Assembly (NCBI GenBank): GCA_036011085.1
Contig: DASCMS010000087.1
Span: 5,496-69,495, forward strand
Direction of reading: 5' to 3'
DNA from: UBA8231 sp036011085
Lineage (GTDB): Bacteria > Latescibacterota > UBA2968 > UBA8231
Length of the DNA: 64,000 nt
The notes under the pieces were generated by a model. That model saw nothing but the letters and a program-made list of their open reading frames with translations. It made no database searches and was not told the DNA's origin. How positions within the stretch are numbered: position 1 is the first letter of the stretch; each line of letters opens with the position of its first letter. This document shows positions 27,145 through 35,673 of this stretch, one piece after another. A program made the translations under genes and the position numbers.

Positions 27145-29724
27145 GTGATCCTGACGCGGCGCTGGCTCGTCGCGGCCCTGCTGGGGGTATTGTCTCTGAC
27201 CCCGGTTGGCGCTCAGACGCCTGTCGTCGCCATCGTGCGCTCTGACGACCGGTCGCTGCCGTCGCCTGTCGCTCCGGACACGCAGCTGGAGTACGCCAGC
27301 CACATCCGCCCCATGGTGCGCCGCGCCGTGGACCAGGGCGGTCTGCAGGCCGTGCTCGCCGCCGCCGAACCTGGCGAGGACGGTCTCGTCGATGTCGTGT
27401 GCAAGGTCAACATCGTGCACGCCCACCACCAGCAGGGCGACGTCACCGACTGGCGCGTCGTCAAGGCGCTGCTGGAAGCTGTCCACGAGTGGGCGCCAGA
27501 CGCCCGTCTGACCATCGCCGAGGGGGGCGTCTGGATTCCACCGGATCGACCCGACGTAATCAAGCTGGCCGACTTCGTCGAGGTCGGTGACGGCTTTGCC
27601 ACCGCTGGCTACCGCGCCCTGCTCGACGATGCCGATCTGGCCGGTGTCGATCTGCGCCTCGTCGACTTGAACTACGACGAGGCGTTGGCCGTGACCCCGC
27701 CCGGGGGTGGACTGGTGGCCGCCAGCTACTGGGTACCGCGCACCGTGGTCGACGCGGATGTGATGATCGACGTGCCGGTCATGAAGATCACCGGCGCTGT
27801 CGGCATGACGGTGGCCGTCAAGAACCTGATCGGCATCGGTCCGGGCCTGAAGTACGGCTGGTCAAAGAGCACCGGTTGGCCCCCCGGCAGCGGCAATCCC
27901 GGACTGTGGCACACGGCACGCACCCTCGACGAAACGATCACCGATCTGGCCGGTGTGGCCAGTGTCGACTTCGCCGTGGTGGACGCCATCGTCGGTATGG
28001 AGATGGCACGCATCGTCGACGATGGCGGACACCCTGTACGGATGAACATGGTACTCGCCGGAGATGACCTGTTCGCCGTCGACGCCGTGGCCGCAAGGCT
28101 GATGGGAATGAACCCTGACGACATGGAATTCCTGCAGCTGGGGCGCCGCCAGGCCCTTGGTGAGGGCCGGCTCGAACGGATCCGGATCCTCGGGGATGTA
28201 GTTGGCCTTGCCCGTCCCTTCATCAAGCACCCTGCCGACTGGGGCGCCAACGGGGAGTACGGCCACTACGGCATGTCAAACCACACGTGGCTGCTGTATG
28301 GTCCGATACCGCTCGACGACGACGTGCCGCTGTCTGCTGAGGCACGGCCACAGCCAGGTGAGAACGGCTGGTCCGGGCCGGTCTACTTCCACGACGACAG
28401 AATCGATCTCGATTCCCACTTCGGCGACCCGACCCACAGCGTCGTCTGGGCCTATGCAGAGTTTCATGCACCGCGCGACGAGCCCGCCGAGCTGTGGCTC
28501 GGTTCCGACGAGGGGCTGACGGTCTGGCTCGACGGCGAACAGATACACACCTACGAAGGGCGACGTCGCCATCGGCTGCCGAACGACCGTGTCCCCATCA
28601 CGCTGACCTCCGGTTGGCACAGAGTACTCGTGCGCGCCACACAACGTCGCGGCAATTTCGATTTCAGCGTCAAAGTGAGCGACACCGAGACGGATCCTCG
28701 CTATAACGGCAACACGCCCTTCGGGCTGCGCTGGCGGGTACCGAACCCCCATGATGAGACAGCGGCGGAGGTGCTCGTCGCCGGGGACAGTCGTGACAAC
28801 CGCGAACAGTGGTTCGAAGCCCACGAGGTGCAACTCACCGAGCCCCGGCGTGTCTTCATGAGCGCCTATTTGCCCTGGCTGGCACGGGCTCCCTGGGTAC
28901 GGATCGAGTGGCCGGAGAAGTGGGCCTACATGATGGCTGTGGAGGCGCGGGTGTCCCACGGGCGTATCGACGTCGAGGTCGACAACGTGCGGGCTTTCCG
29001 GCTGATGTCACAGGGACCGCTCAGGGGGCTCGCGGAGTCCCGGTCTCTCGTCGTCAATGGCGGGAGCGTTGCCACTCTCGAACCGGACTTCGGCGAGGTC
29101 CGCGTGGCGGTAGACGATAACGGCAACTGGACGGTGACCGCAGCCGACGTCATCGACTGGGACGAGATGGGTTTCGTCGGGCGGGCGGGAGAGAATCTCA
29201 GCCGGGAGGACTACCCCACCGGGTTCTGGGACTCGAGCCTGGGCAACTGGTTCTGCGATTCGATACTCTCGGCTACCGGGGCCGATGTCGCCTTCCAGAA
29301 CAACCGTGGCATGCGCACCGACATGGAGCAGGACCGGATCTCTATCCGCGATCTGTTCACCATGAATTTCCCCAACGAACTCTACACCTTCCAACGCACC
29401 GGCGCCCGGCTGCTGGCCATACTCGAGCACGATCTGCGCGACGGCAACGAACGCCCCATGCAGATCGCCGGTGTCAGGTATGCCTTCGACCGGTCGCGGC
29501 CCCGCGGGCTGCGGGTCATCGAGTCCGACATCGACCCGAAGCGGAGCTACACGATCGCCGCCCAGGCCTACTCGGTGACACGGGGCGAGCGCTTCTTCGG
29601 GGAAGAGATTCGCGACTGGACGAACTCGGGGATCCAGACCGTCGGCGCGCAGGTACGGTACGTGCAGCGCCTGGGCACGGTGATGGCGCCAGCGCGGGGA
29701 CGTATCCGCGAGGTTAAACCGTAG
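27145..29724 (+). CDS. Secreted DUF362 / ligand-binding / 5'-nucleotidase C-terminal domain fusion
   Basis: 859 residues from the GTG at 27145, which begins a signal peptide (hydrophobic 7-22, ending VGAQ); the frame is open upstream but that part is out-of-frame DUF1080 sequence. Residues about 40-385 resemble DUF362 (KVNIVHAHH, VPVMKITGAVG, VAVKNLIGIG). Residues about 410-520 look like a jelly-roll sugar-binding module (LWLGSDEGLTVWLDGE). Residues about 680-855 match the UshA-type 5'-nucleotidase C-terminal domain (GADVAFQNNRGMRTDM, then the TGARLLAILEHDL segment). The metallophosphatase domain that normally precedes it is absent. Function unknown. The 3' end overlaps the convergent sulfatase by 11 bases. 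Confidence 0.8.
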   Translation: MILTRRWLVAALLGVLSLTPVGAQTPVVAIVRSDDRSLPSPVAPDTQLEYASHIRPMVRRAVDQGGLQAVLAAAEPGEDGLVDVVCKVNIVHAHHQQGDVTDWRVVKALLEAVHEWAPDARLTIAEGGVWIPPDRPDVIKLADFVEVGDGFATAGYRALLDDADLAGVDLRLVDLNYDEALAVTPPGGGLVAASYWVPRTVVDADVMIDVPVMKITGAVGMTVAVKNLIGIGPGLKYGWSKSTGWPPGSGNPGLWHTARTLDETITDLAGVASVDFAVVDAIVGMEMARIVDDGGHPVRMNMVLAGDDLFAVDAVAARLMGMNPDDMEFLQLGRRQALGEGRLERIRILGDVVGLARPFIKHPADWGANGEYGHYGMSNHTWLLYGPIPLDDDVPLSAEARPQPGENGWSGPVYFHDDRIDLDSHFGDPTHSVVWAYAEFHAPRDEPAELWLGSDEGLTVWLDGEQIHTYEGRRRHRLPNDRVPITLTSGWHRVLVRATQRRGNFDFSVKVSDTETDPRYNGNTPFGLRWRVPNPHDETAAEVLVAGDSRDNREQWFEAHEVQLTEPRRVFMSAYLPWLARAPWVRIEWPEKWAYMMAVEARVSHGRIDVEVDNVRAFRLMSQGPLRGLAESRSLVVNGGSVATLEPDFGEVRVAVDDNGNWTVTAADVIDWDEMGFVGRAGENLSREDYPTGFWDSSLGNWFCDSILSATGADVAFQNNRGMRTDMEQDRISIRDLFTMNFPNELYTFQRTGARLLAILEHDLRDGNERPMQIAGVRYAFDRSRPRGLRVIESDIDPKRSYTIAAQAYSVTRGERFFGEEIRDWTNSGIQTVGAQVRYVQRLGTVMAPARGRIREVKP

Positions 29725-31111
29725 CGCGAACCATTCGTGTCGTGCCGTACCAGTGCATCGTATGTTCCACCATGAGTCGGCGCGCCTCCTGTGCGCCAGC
29801 ATTGTCGTACAGGTTGTTCAATTCGTCCGGGTCGTCACGCAGGTCGTACAGCTCGCCGTAGTCCTGCCCCAGGTACAGCACCAGCTTCCACTCCGTCGTC
29901 CTCGCCATGACGCGCGCGGCGTGTTCGGAGAATACGCAGTCGTGCAATTCGGCGTCCTCGCCAGACAGCAGCGGCTGCAGCGCCCGACCGCTGGCCCCCT
30001 CCAGTGGCGCCAGTCCCGCCATCTGCAGAAACGTCGGTCCCAGGTCGATGGATTCCACTAGAGGATCGCGTACACCCAGGGCTTCGACGCCCGGGCCAGC
30101 CAGCACCAGCGGCACGCGGGCGACACTGTCGTAATGTGAGGAGAACTTGTACACCTGGTGATGATCGCCCAGGCAGTCGCCGTGATCACTGGTGAAGACG
30201 ATGACTGTATTCTCCAGCTGCCCTCGCGCTTCGAGGGTTGTCACCATCTTCCCCACCCAGTCGTCCATGAGTGTCACGTTGGCGTAGTAGTGCCGGCGCA
30301 TGCGCCGGATGCGCTCGGGCGTGGCCCGGCTCCACCACACTGCCGCCGGGGACCGATTGCCCTCCATGCCCTGCATCTGCGCCCGCTGAGGCGGTGGCTT
30401 CGTATCGAGTTCACCTTCGAAACCCACCGGATCCGGCACCTCCACGTCATCGTACATAGCGAGGAAATCCGCCGTCACGTCATAGGGATCGTGAGGACCG
30501 GCAAAGCCACACCACATGAACAACGGCTTGTCGAAGGAGCAGCTCTGCAGGTAGTCTACTGTCTGCTGGCCGACGAAGTTGTCGGGATACAGCTCGTCGG
30601 CGTGCGGCCATGTGGTAGCCTGCAAACGATCCGGCCAGTCGTCGATGTCCTGGTAGTACGTCAGCGCCGGTCGTTTCAGCCCGTGGTGCAGCAGGAAGTG
30701 GTCGTAGTCATCCGGGTCCGGACCGTGATGTCCCTGCTTGTAGTTCTTGTTTTCCACCACCGTGCGATGCTCGAACCCCACCGGCAGACGGATCGGGGCC
30801 GTATGCATCTTGCCGATGTTGGCCGTCCGATACCCGCCGGCGCGCAGAGCCTCTATCCAGTTGGGCTGGTCGGGGCGCAGCCACTGCTCGTTGCCGTACA
30901 CACCGTGGGTGTGCACGTATTGCGACGACACGATGCTGTTGCGCGACGGACCGCAGACGGCCCCCTGCACGAAGGCCCGCGAGAAGGCCACACCCCGAGC
31001 CGCCAGGGCATCTATGTTCGGCGTGATCATGTGGTCGTAGCCGTAGCATCTCAGGGTGTCCCAGCGCTGCTGGTCGGTCATGATGAGCAGGATGTTCGGG
31101 GCACCGGGCAT
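29714..31111 (-). CDS. Sulfatase (formylglycine-dependent), choline sulfatase/arylsulfatase-like
   Basis: 465 residues from the ATG at 31111; the frame is open much further upstream but that part overlaps the oxidoreductase and is not sulfatase-like. NILLIMTDQQRWD gives the metal-binding aspartates. The modification site is C53 in CGPSR, which an FGE enzyme would oxidise to formylglycine. VFTSDHGD supplies the later metal ligands. No signal peptide, so it is cytoplasmic or exported by another route. It follows the Gfo/Idh/MocA gene by eight bases in a three-gene minus-strand unit. Confidence 0.92.
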   Translation of the reverse strand: MPGAPNILLIMTDQQRWDTLRCYGYDHMITPNIDALAARGVAFSRAFVQGAVCGPSRNSIVSSQYVHTHGVYGNEQWLRPDQPNWIEALRAGGYRTANIGKMHTAPIRLPVGFEHRTVVENKNYKQGHHGPDPDDYDHFLLHHGLKRPALTYYQDIDDWPDRLQATTWPHADELYPDNFVGQQTVDYLQSCSFDKPLFMWCGFAGPHDPYDVTADFLAMYDDVEVPDPVGFEGELDTKPPPQRAQMQGMEGNRSPAAVWWSRATPERIRRMRRHYYANVTLMDDWVGKMVTTLEARGQLENTVIVFTSDHGDCLGDHHQVYKFSSHYDSVARVPLVLAGPGVEALGVRDPLVESIDLGPTFLQMAGLAPLEGASGRALQPLLSGEDAELHDCVFSEHAARVMARTTEWKLVLYLGQDYGELYDLRDDPDELNNLYDNAGAQEARRLMVEHTMHWYGTTRMVRATV

Positions 31112-31119
31112 GGATCGGC

Positions 31120-32199
31120 TCACTCCTCGTAGGCAATCGGTGTGGCGCCCGTGGCACTCGATTCGTAGGCCGCCTCGACGAGTGCCATGGTGCGCGTGGC
31201 GTCGTCCACAGATGTGGGCAGCTCTCGCGTCGGGTCTTCGGCGGCACGCATGACGCTGGCCATGGTACCGATGAAGGCGTGGGGGAACCACGTGCCCTCG
31301 ATCGGTTCGGTTCGCCAGACCGGTGCTGCCCCCTCCTCGAACAGGCAGATATCGAAGCGATCGGGCTGACCGCGAGGATAGTCGAGGCACAGCCCCAGGG
31401 TCAGGTGGACGATGCCGCCCTCGCCTTCGACGCGCAGGTACGACTCCTGGTGCGTGAGATCACCGCCATGGCAGTGGTTGGCCGCCACGACGGCGCGCAA
31501 GGTATCGCCATAGTCGAGGATCGTCGTCGACTTCACGTCGGCCAGCTTCTCGTATCCCGCATAGCGCACAGTGCGCGCATAGACTCCGTCCGGGTCACCG
31601 GCGATAGAGCGGATGGCATCGAGATAGTGGATGCTGTGATAGAGGATCTCGACGCGCTCTTCCTGTTCGAGAAACCCCCACAGGTTCCACGGTGTCAGCA
31701 GCGTCACCTGCATCTGGATGTCGTGTATCCTGCCGAGGCGGCCGCTGTCGAGCAGGTCCCGCAGTGCCAGAAAGGGCGGCGCGTAGCGCAGCTGGAAATT
31801 CACCGCCGCCGTCAATTCCTTGCGCCGGCAGGCGGTCTGGATGCGGCGCGCTTCCGCCAGGTTGCGCCCCAGGGGCTTCTGGATCAGTACTGTGGCGCCA
31901 TCCGGGAGGGACTCGATGACGCTGAGCACCGCCCCCCCGGGGACGGCGACGTCGAAGACGACGTCATCAGGTGCGGCATCGACGGCCGCTGCCATCGAGT
32001 CGAATACGGTGGGTATGTCGAAGTCGGCGGCCAGCGCCCGGGCCTTGTCCGGATCCAGATCGAACACGCCGGCCACGTCGAACCCGGCCAGCCGGTACGC
32101 CGGCAGATGGGCGTCGCGTACGATGCCACCGGCGCCGATACCGATGATCGGTCGAGGTCGGTCTGGCAGCGGACAGACGGTGTTCAGCTGGAGGGCCAT
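31120..32199 (-). CDS. Gfo/Idh/MocA family oxidoreductase
   Basis: 359 residues. The N-terminal Rossmann fold starts with GIGAGGIVRDAHLPAY. The usual EKP motif reads IQKPLGRN, keeping the catalytic lysine. The C-terminal part is the alpha/beta substrate domain. It probably oxidises or epimerises a sugar or cyclitol using NAD(P). It lies between two sulfatases with gaps of eight and six bases, so its substrate is likely a sugar released after desulfation. Confidence 0.88.
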   Translation of the reverse strand: MALQLNTVCPLPDRPRPIIGIGAGGIVRDAHLPAYRLAGFDVAGVFDLDPDKARALAADFDIPTVFDSMAAAVDAAPDDVVFDVAVPGGAVLSVIESLPDGATVLIQKPLGRNLAEARRIQTACRRKELTAAVNFQLRYAPPFLALRDLLDSGRLGRIHDIQMQVTLLTPWNLWGFLEQEERVEILYHSIHYLDAIRSIAGDPDGVYARTVRYAGYEKLADVKSTTILDYGDTLRAVVAANHCHGGDLTHQESYLRVEGEGGIVHLTLGLCLDYPRGQPDRFDICLFEEGAAPVWRTEPIEGTWFPHAFIGTMASVMRAAEDPTRELPTSVDDATRTMALVEAAYESSATGATPIAYEE

Positions 32200-32205
32200 G
32201 GAGGC

Positions 32206-33642
32206 TCAGGCCTTCACGCTCTGATCACATCCCGCCCTGACCCGGTCAAGCAGTTCCTTCATCTCGGCCACCACGTCCGGGTGGTCCGCATACCGGTTGA
32301 CTGCCTGCGACAGGTCGACGCGCAGGTCGTAGAGCTCCCCGGGGCAGTCGTGGGGCGTGTAGCCTCGCTCCGCACGGAACCAGTCCGGCTCGGCGTTGTC
32401 GTCGCCGGTGGGTGCATCGATGAACACCCAGTCGCCTCGGCGCAGGGCGTACTTGCCTTTCATACTGTGATGCATGGCGCAGCTGCGCACGTCGGCGCCA
32501 CCACCGCGCAGCAGAGGCGCGATGCTGACGCTGTCCTCGCCTGCACCTGCGGGAACCCCGGTGCCGGCCAGTTCGGCGGCGGTGGCCAGCAGATCTCCCA
32601 GGGTCGTCAGGTGGTCACAGGTACTGCCGGCCTCGACGACACCCGGCCAGCGGGCAACGAAGGGTAACCGGTGGCCGCCCTCCCAGGCATCGCGCTTGAT
32701 GCCGCGCAGGTCCCCCATGCTGTAGTGGCCGTGCTGTTGGATCCGTTCGTAAGCGAAGTTCTCGGGTCCGTTGTCGCTGGTGAAGATGAGCAGCGTGTCC
32801 CTGGCCTTTCCCGTACGCTCGAGAGCCTCCACAACCTGACCCACACACCAGTCCACCTCACAGACGTAGTCGCCGTATTCTCCTGCCTCGCTGGTGCCAC
32901 GAAAGCGGTCCAGTGGCGCGATGGGGGTGTGAGGTGCCGTCAGTGGGAAGTAGAGAAAGAACGGCTCATCATCGGCTGCCTCGATGTACTGCACGGTACG
33001 CCGCGTGAGTTCGGGCATCACCGCCTCCAGCGTCCAGTCCGGCACCATGTCGCCGGGGGCGCCGAACATCTCGTCCGGCTTCGGCACGGTCGGTGCCTGC
33101 GTGACGCGGTTGTCTTCGAACCAGGTGTAGGGCGGGAAGTTGGGTACATCGTCACCGAAGTAGCTATCGAAGCCGTGGTCAGTGGGCCCTCCGCCCATGG
33201 GCTTCGAGTAGTCAATCCGATCGTTCAGGGGATGGCGGTTCGGTCCGTCGATGACGCCGAATTCGACGTGATCGTTGGCCCGGGAGCCGTCGGTCAGCGA
33301 CCAGTCCCAGCCGAGATGCCATTTGCCGATACAGGCGGTGCGATAGCCCTGATCGCGCAGCACATCAGCTACCGTCAGCCGGTCCGGCTCGATCAGGGCC
33401 GCATCCCACTGCCAGACGATGCCGTTCTGGAGACGCGATCGCCAGCAGTACCGTCCGGTGAGAACGGCGTAGCGGCTGGGCGTGCAGACGCTGGACGGCG
33501 CGTGGGCGTTGGTGAAACGCATGCCGGAGGCGGCGAGCCGGTCCAGGTTGGGCGTGGGGATACGGGATGCGGCGTTGTTGCAGCCCATGTCCCCGTACCC
33601 CATGTCGTCGGCGAGGATATATATGATGTTTGGCGAACTCAT
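32206..33642 (-). CDS. Sulfatase, arylsulfatase A-like
   Basis: 478 residues. NIIYILADDMGYGDMG starts the alkaline phosphatase-like fold, C53 in CTPSR is the formylglycine site, GKWHLG follows at the expected place, and FTSDNGPEN supplies the metal site. First gene of the unit sulfatase, oxidoreductase, sulfatase. No signal peptide is apparent. Substrate sulfate position is not predictable. Confidence 0.93.
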   Translation of the reverse strand: MSSPNIIYILADDMGYGDMGCNNAASRIPTPNLDRLAASGMRFTNAHAPSSVCTPSRYAVLTGRYCWRSRLQNGIVWQWDAALIEPDRLTVADVLRDQGYRTACIGKWHLGWDWSLTDGSRANDHVEFGVIDGPNRHPLNDRIDYSKPMGGGPTDHGFDSYFGDDVPNFPPYTWFEDNRVTQAPTVPKPDEMFGAPGDMVPDWTLEAVMPELTRRTVQYIEAADDEPFFLYFPLTAPHTPIAPLDRFRGTSEAGEYGDYVCEVDWCVGQVVEALERTGKARDTLLIFTSDNGPENFAYERIQQHGHYSMGDLRGIKRDAWEGGHRLPFVARWPGVVEAGSTCDHLTTLGDLLATAAELAGTGVPAGAGEDSVSIAPLLRGGGADVRSCAMHHSMKGKYALRRGDWVFIDAPTGDDNAEPDWFRAERGYTPHDCPGELYDLRVDLSQAVNRYADHPDVVAEMKELLDRVRAGCDQSVKA

Positions 33643-33806
33643 TTCTCATCAAGGTAGAGAGGCCTGGGACAGAGGGCCAGCAACAGGACGGCACTCGGCC
33701 TGCGGCGCCAGATCCGACGAGATGGCGTCGTCCGGCCTCGATCCCTTTCTTTGCGGGGTTCGCCGTCATCCCGCTGAAGAGCGCGTCTTCGATCAGGATC
33801 GAAACC

Positions 33807-34304
33807 ATGACCGAATTGCAGAGGATTCGTCCCGAGGCAGTTCCCCGAGCGCTTGAAAGGGTTGAGCGCTACCGCCTGCTCAACCAGCCGCGTGTAGCCG
33901 AGAGTATCTGCCATGATATCCTCGCCATCGACGAGAACAACCAGCAGGCCCTCGTCGGCCTGTTGCTGGCGTTGACGGACCAGTTTGATCTGGAAGCCAA
34001 GATCGGCGTCAACACAGCACTCGAATGTGTACCGCGTCTCGAGGGTGAGTACGCCCGCACCTACTACGCCGGCATCATCTGGGAGCGTCACGCCAAGTCC
34101 CGGATCAGCCGGGCCTATCCCGGTTCTCAGTTCGACGCCTTTGAAGAGATGGAACGGGCGCTGGAGTTATTCGATCGGGCGCACGAACTGAGCCCGGCAG
34201 ACGACGATGACGCGATTCTGCACCGCAACGCCTGCGTCCGCGCCATCGAAGCCAGCAAGCTGGAGCCCCGCCCACGGGACGACGCGGCGGTGCAGTCGGA
34301 GTAG
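33807..34304 (+). CDS. Tetratricopeptide-like small protein
   Basis: 165 residues from the ATG at 33807; the open frame reaches 33630 but overlaps the divergent sulfatase start. Helix-turn-helix repeats resembling TPR units are visible around ERYRLLNQPRVAESICHDIL and in FDAFEEMERALELFDRAHEL. The latter is the clearest unit, with the A/L/Y spacing of TPRs. No catalytic motif. Probably a protein-interaction adaptor. It stands alone on the + strand, between two minus-strand genes. Confidence 0.6.
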   Translation: MTELQRIRPEAVPRALERVERYRLLNQPRVAESICHDILAIDENNQQALVGLLLALTDQFDLEAKIGVNTALECVPRLEGEYARTYYAGIIWERHAKSRISRAYPGSQFDAFEEMERALELFDRAHELSPADDDDAILHRNACVRAIEASKLEPRPRDDAAVQSE

Positions 34305-34324
34305 AGAGCCTGGCGGAGTAGAGC

Positions 34325-35407
34325 CTAGTTGTAAGCTCCCAGTCGCAGTCCCTCGTCGACGAAGTAACGATACGTCTCGTACTCCGTCGTCGTCGGGATC
34401 GAGTGATCCGAGTGCAGGATGTAGCCGAAACCCTCCTTCAGCAGCGGGATCTTTGCCTGCAGCTCGGCCCGGATCGCATCCCGGTCGTTGGCCACCAGGT
34501 TGCGCGCATCCATGCCGCCGAACAGGCTGATGCGATCGCCGAAGTTCTGCTTGATGCGCACCGGGTCCATGCCCGCCTTCACCTCCATCACCTGCAGGCA
34601 ATCGATCCCGGCGTCGACCATGTCGCCGAGCAGGGGTTCGACGAAGCCGCAGGAGTGCATGATGACCTGCAGCCCCTGGGAATGTGAGAAGTCCATGGTC
34701 TTCTGGTGGGCCGGCTTGATAATCTCGCGATACATCGCCGGCGACATGAAAGGCCGCTGCTTGAAGCCCATGTCCTCGTAGTACCATATGCCGTCCGGCT
34801 TGCCCTCTTCGGCGAACAGGATTTCCTGCAGGGCAATGCTCGTCTCGGCATACGTCATGGCCATATCCTTTACCCAGTCCGGGTCGGTGGCCATCCCCAT
34901 CAGCATGTACTCGTGACCGCATACCGGGTGCATCAGCTCAAAGCTGTTGACTCCCGCCCAGCAGAAGAACCGTTCCTCATCAGCGGCGGCCTTCTTCGCC
35001 GCACGGTAGGCCTGGAAGTTGATGCGCCGCGTTCCGGGAATCAGCTGCGGCTTGATCAGCTCCTCCCATGCAGACCTCTCCTTGACGGCGAAGTCGATGT
35101 GTTCCGGTGTCGACGAGTGCAGCTTGTGGCGCCGCAGCACGGCACCATTGCCATCACGAGTCACGATGGTCTCGTCGGTCTCCTCCAGCACCTCGGGCAC
35201 GAAGTCGAGATCGGCCACCATGTTGATCCCCCCGCAGGTGGTCATATCGAAGCCGAAATGGGAGGCCAGATCCTCCCCCTCGTCGATGTGTCCCTCTCCC
35301 TGCCACTTCTGCAGTGTGTCACCCCAGAAGTGCTCGAACAGGCCGATGCGATCCACCGGCTGCCGCCGCAGGATATTGCCGATTCTTTCAATCCCAGTCA
35401 TCGCCAT
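34325..35407 (-). CDS. Uroporphyrinogen decarboxylase (UroD)-like protein, methyltransferase type
   Basis: 360 residues with the UroD TIM-barrel pattern. VIMHSCG contains an H-x-C pair like the zinc ligands of corrinoid methyltransferases such as MtaA, and a further His lies in ILHSDHSIP. It lacks the N-terminal arginine-rich motif of haem-pathway UroD, so it is probably not a haem enzyme. A role in methyl transfer or demethylation of sugars or osmolytes is inferred. It faces the large heparinase-like gene with a 266-base divergent gap. Confidence 0.8.
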   Translation of the reverse strand: MAMTGIERIGNILRRQPVDRIGLFEHFWGDTLQKWQGEGHIDEGEDLASHFGFDMTTCGGINMVADLDFVPEVLEETDETIVTRDGNGAVLRRHKLHSSTPEHIDFAVKERSAWEELIKPQLIPGTRRINFQAYRAAKKAAADEERFFCWAGVNSFELMHPVCGHEYMLMGMATDPDWVKDMAMTYAETSIALQEILFAEEGKPDGIWYYEDMGFKQRPFMSPAMYREIIKPAHQKTMDFSHSQGLQVIMHSCGFVEPLLGDMVDAGIDCLQVMEVKAGMDPVRIKQNFGDRISLFGGMDARNLVANDRDAIRAELQAKIPLLKEGFGYILHSDHSIPTTTEYETYRYFVDEGLRLGAYN

Positions 35408-35673
35408 AACGGCCTCGCAGGTTGTGCCTCGGCTCGGTATGGTGAGCCGTCATAGTGGAGAAGTCCCGTACCTATGTAGGAAACCCGAATTCAGACCTTT
35501 CCGCAAGAAGGGGCGGCGCTCTTGTCTGCGGCCGGCCTGTCGGCTAGGCTAACTCGGTCACCACCACACCGGTCAGAAAGGCCAGCCGTGGAGTTCCGCG
35601 TGAATACCGAGATCGCCGAACAGCCAGGCGGCAGTACACAGGACACTCCCGGCATGAGCTGGGTCCGCGCGTC

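Noticed and set aside
26578..29724. 1048-residue reading of the DUF362 fusion
   Set aside because: The first 189 codons are the DUF1080 gene read in another frame; the GTG at 27145 begins a signal peptide.
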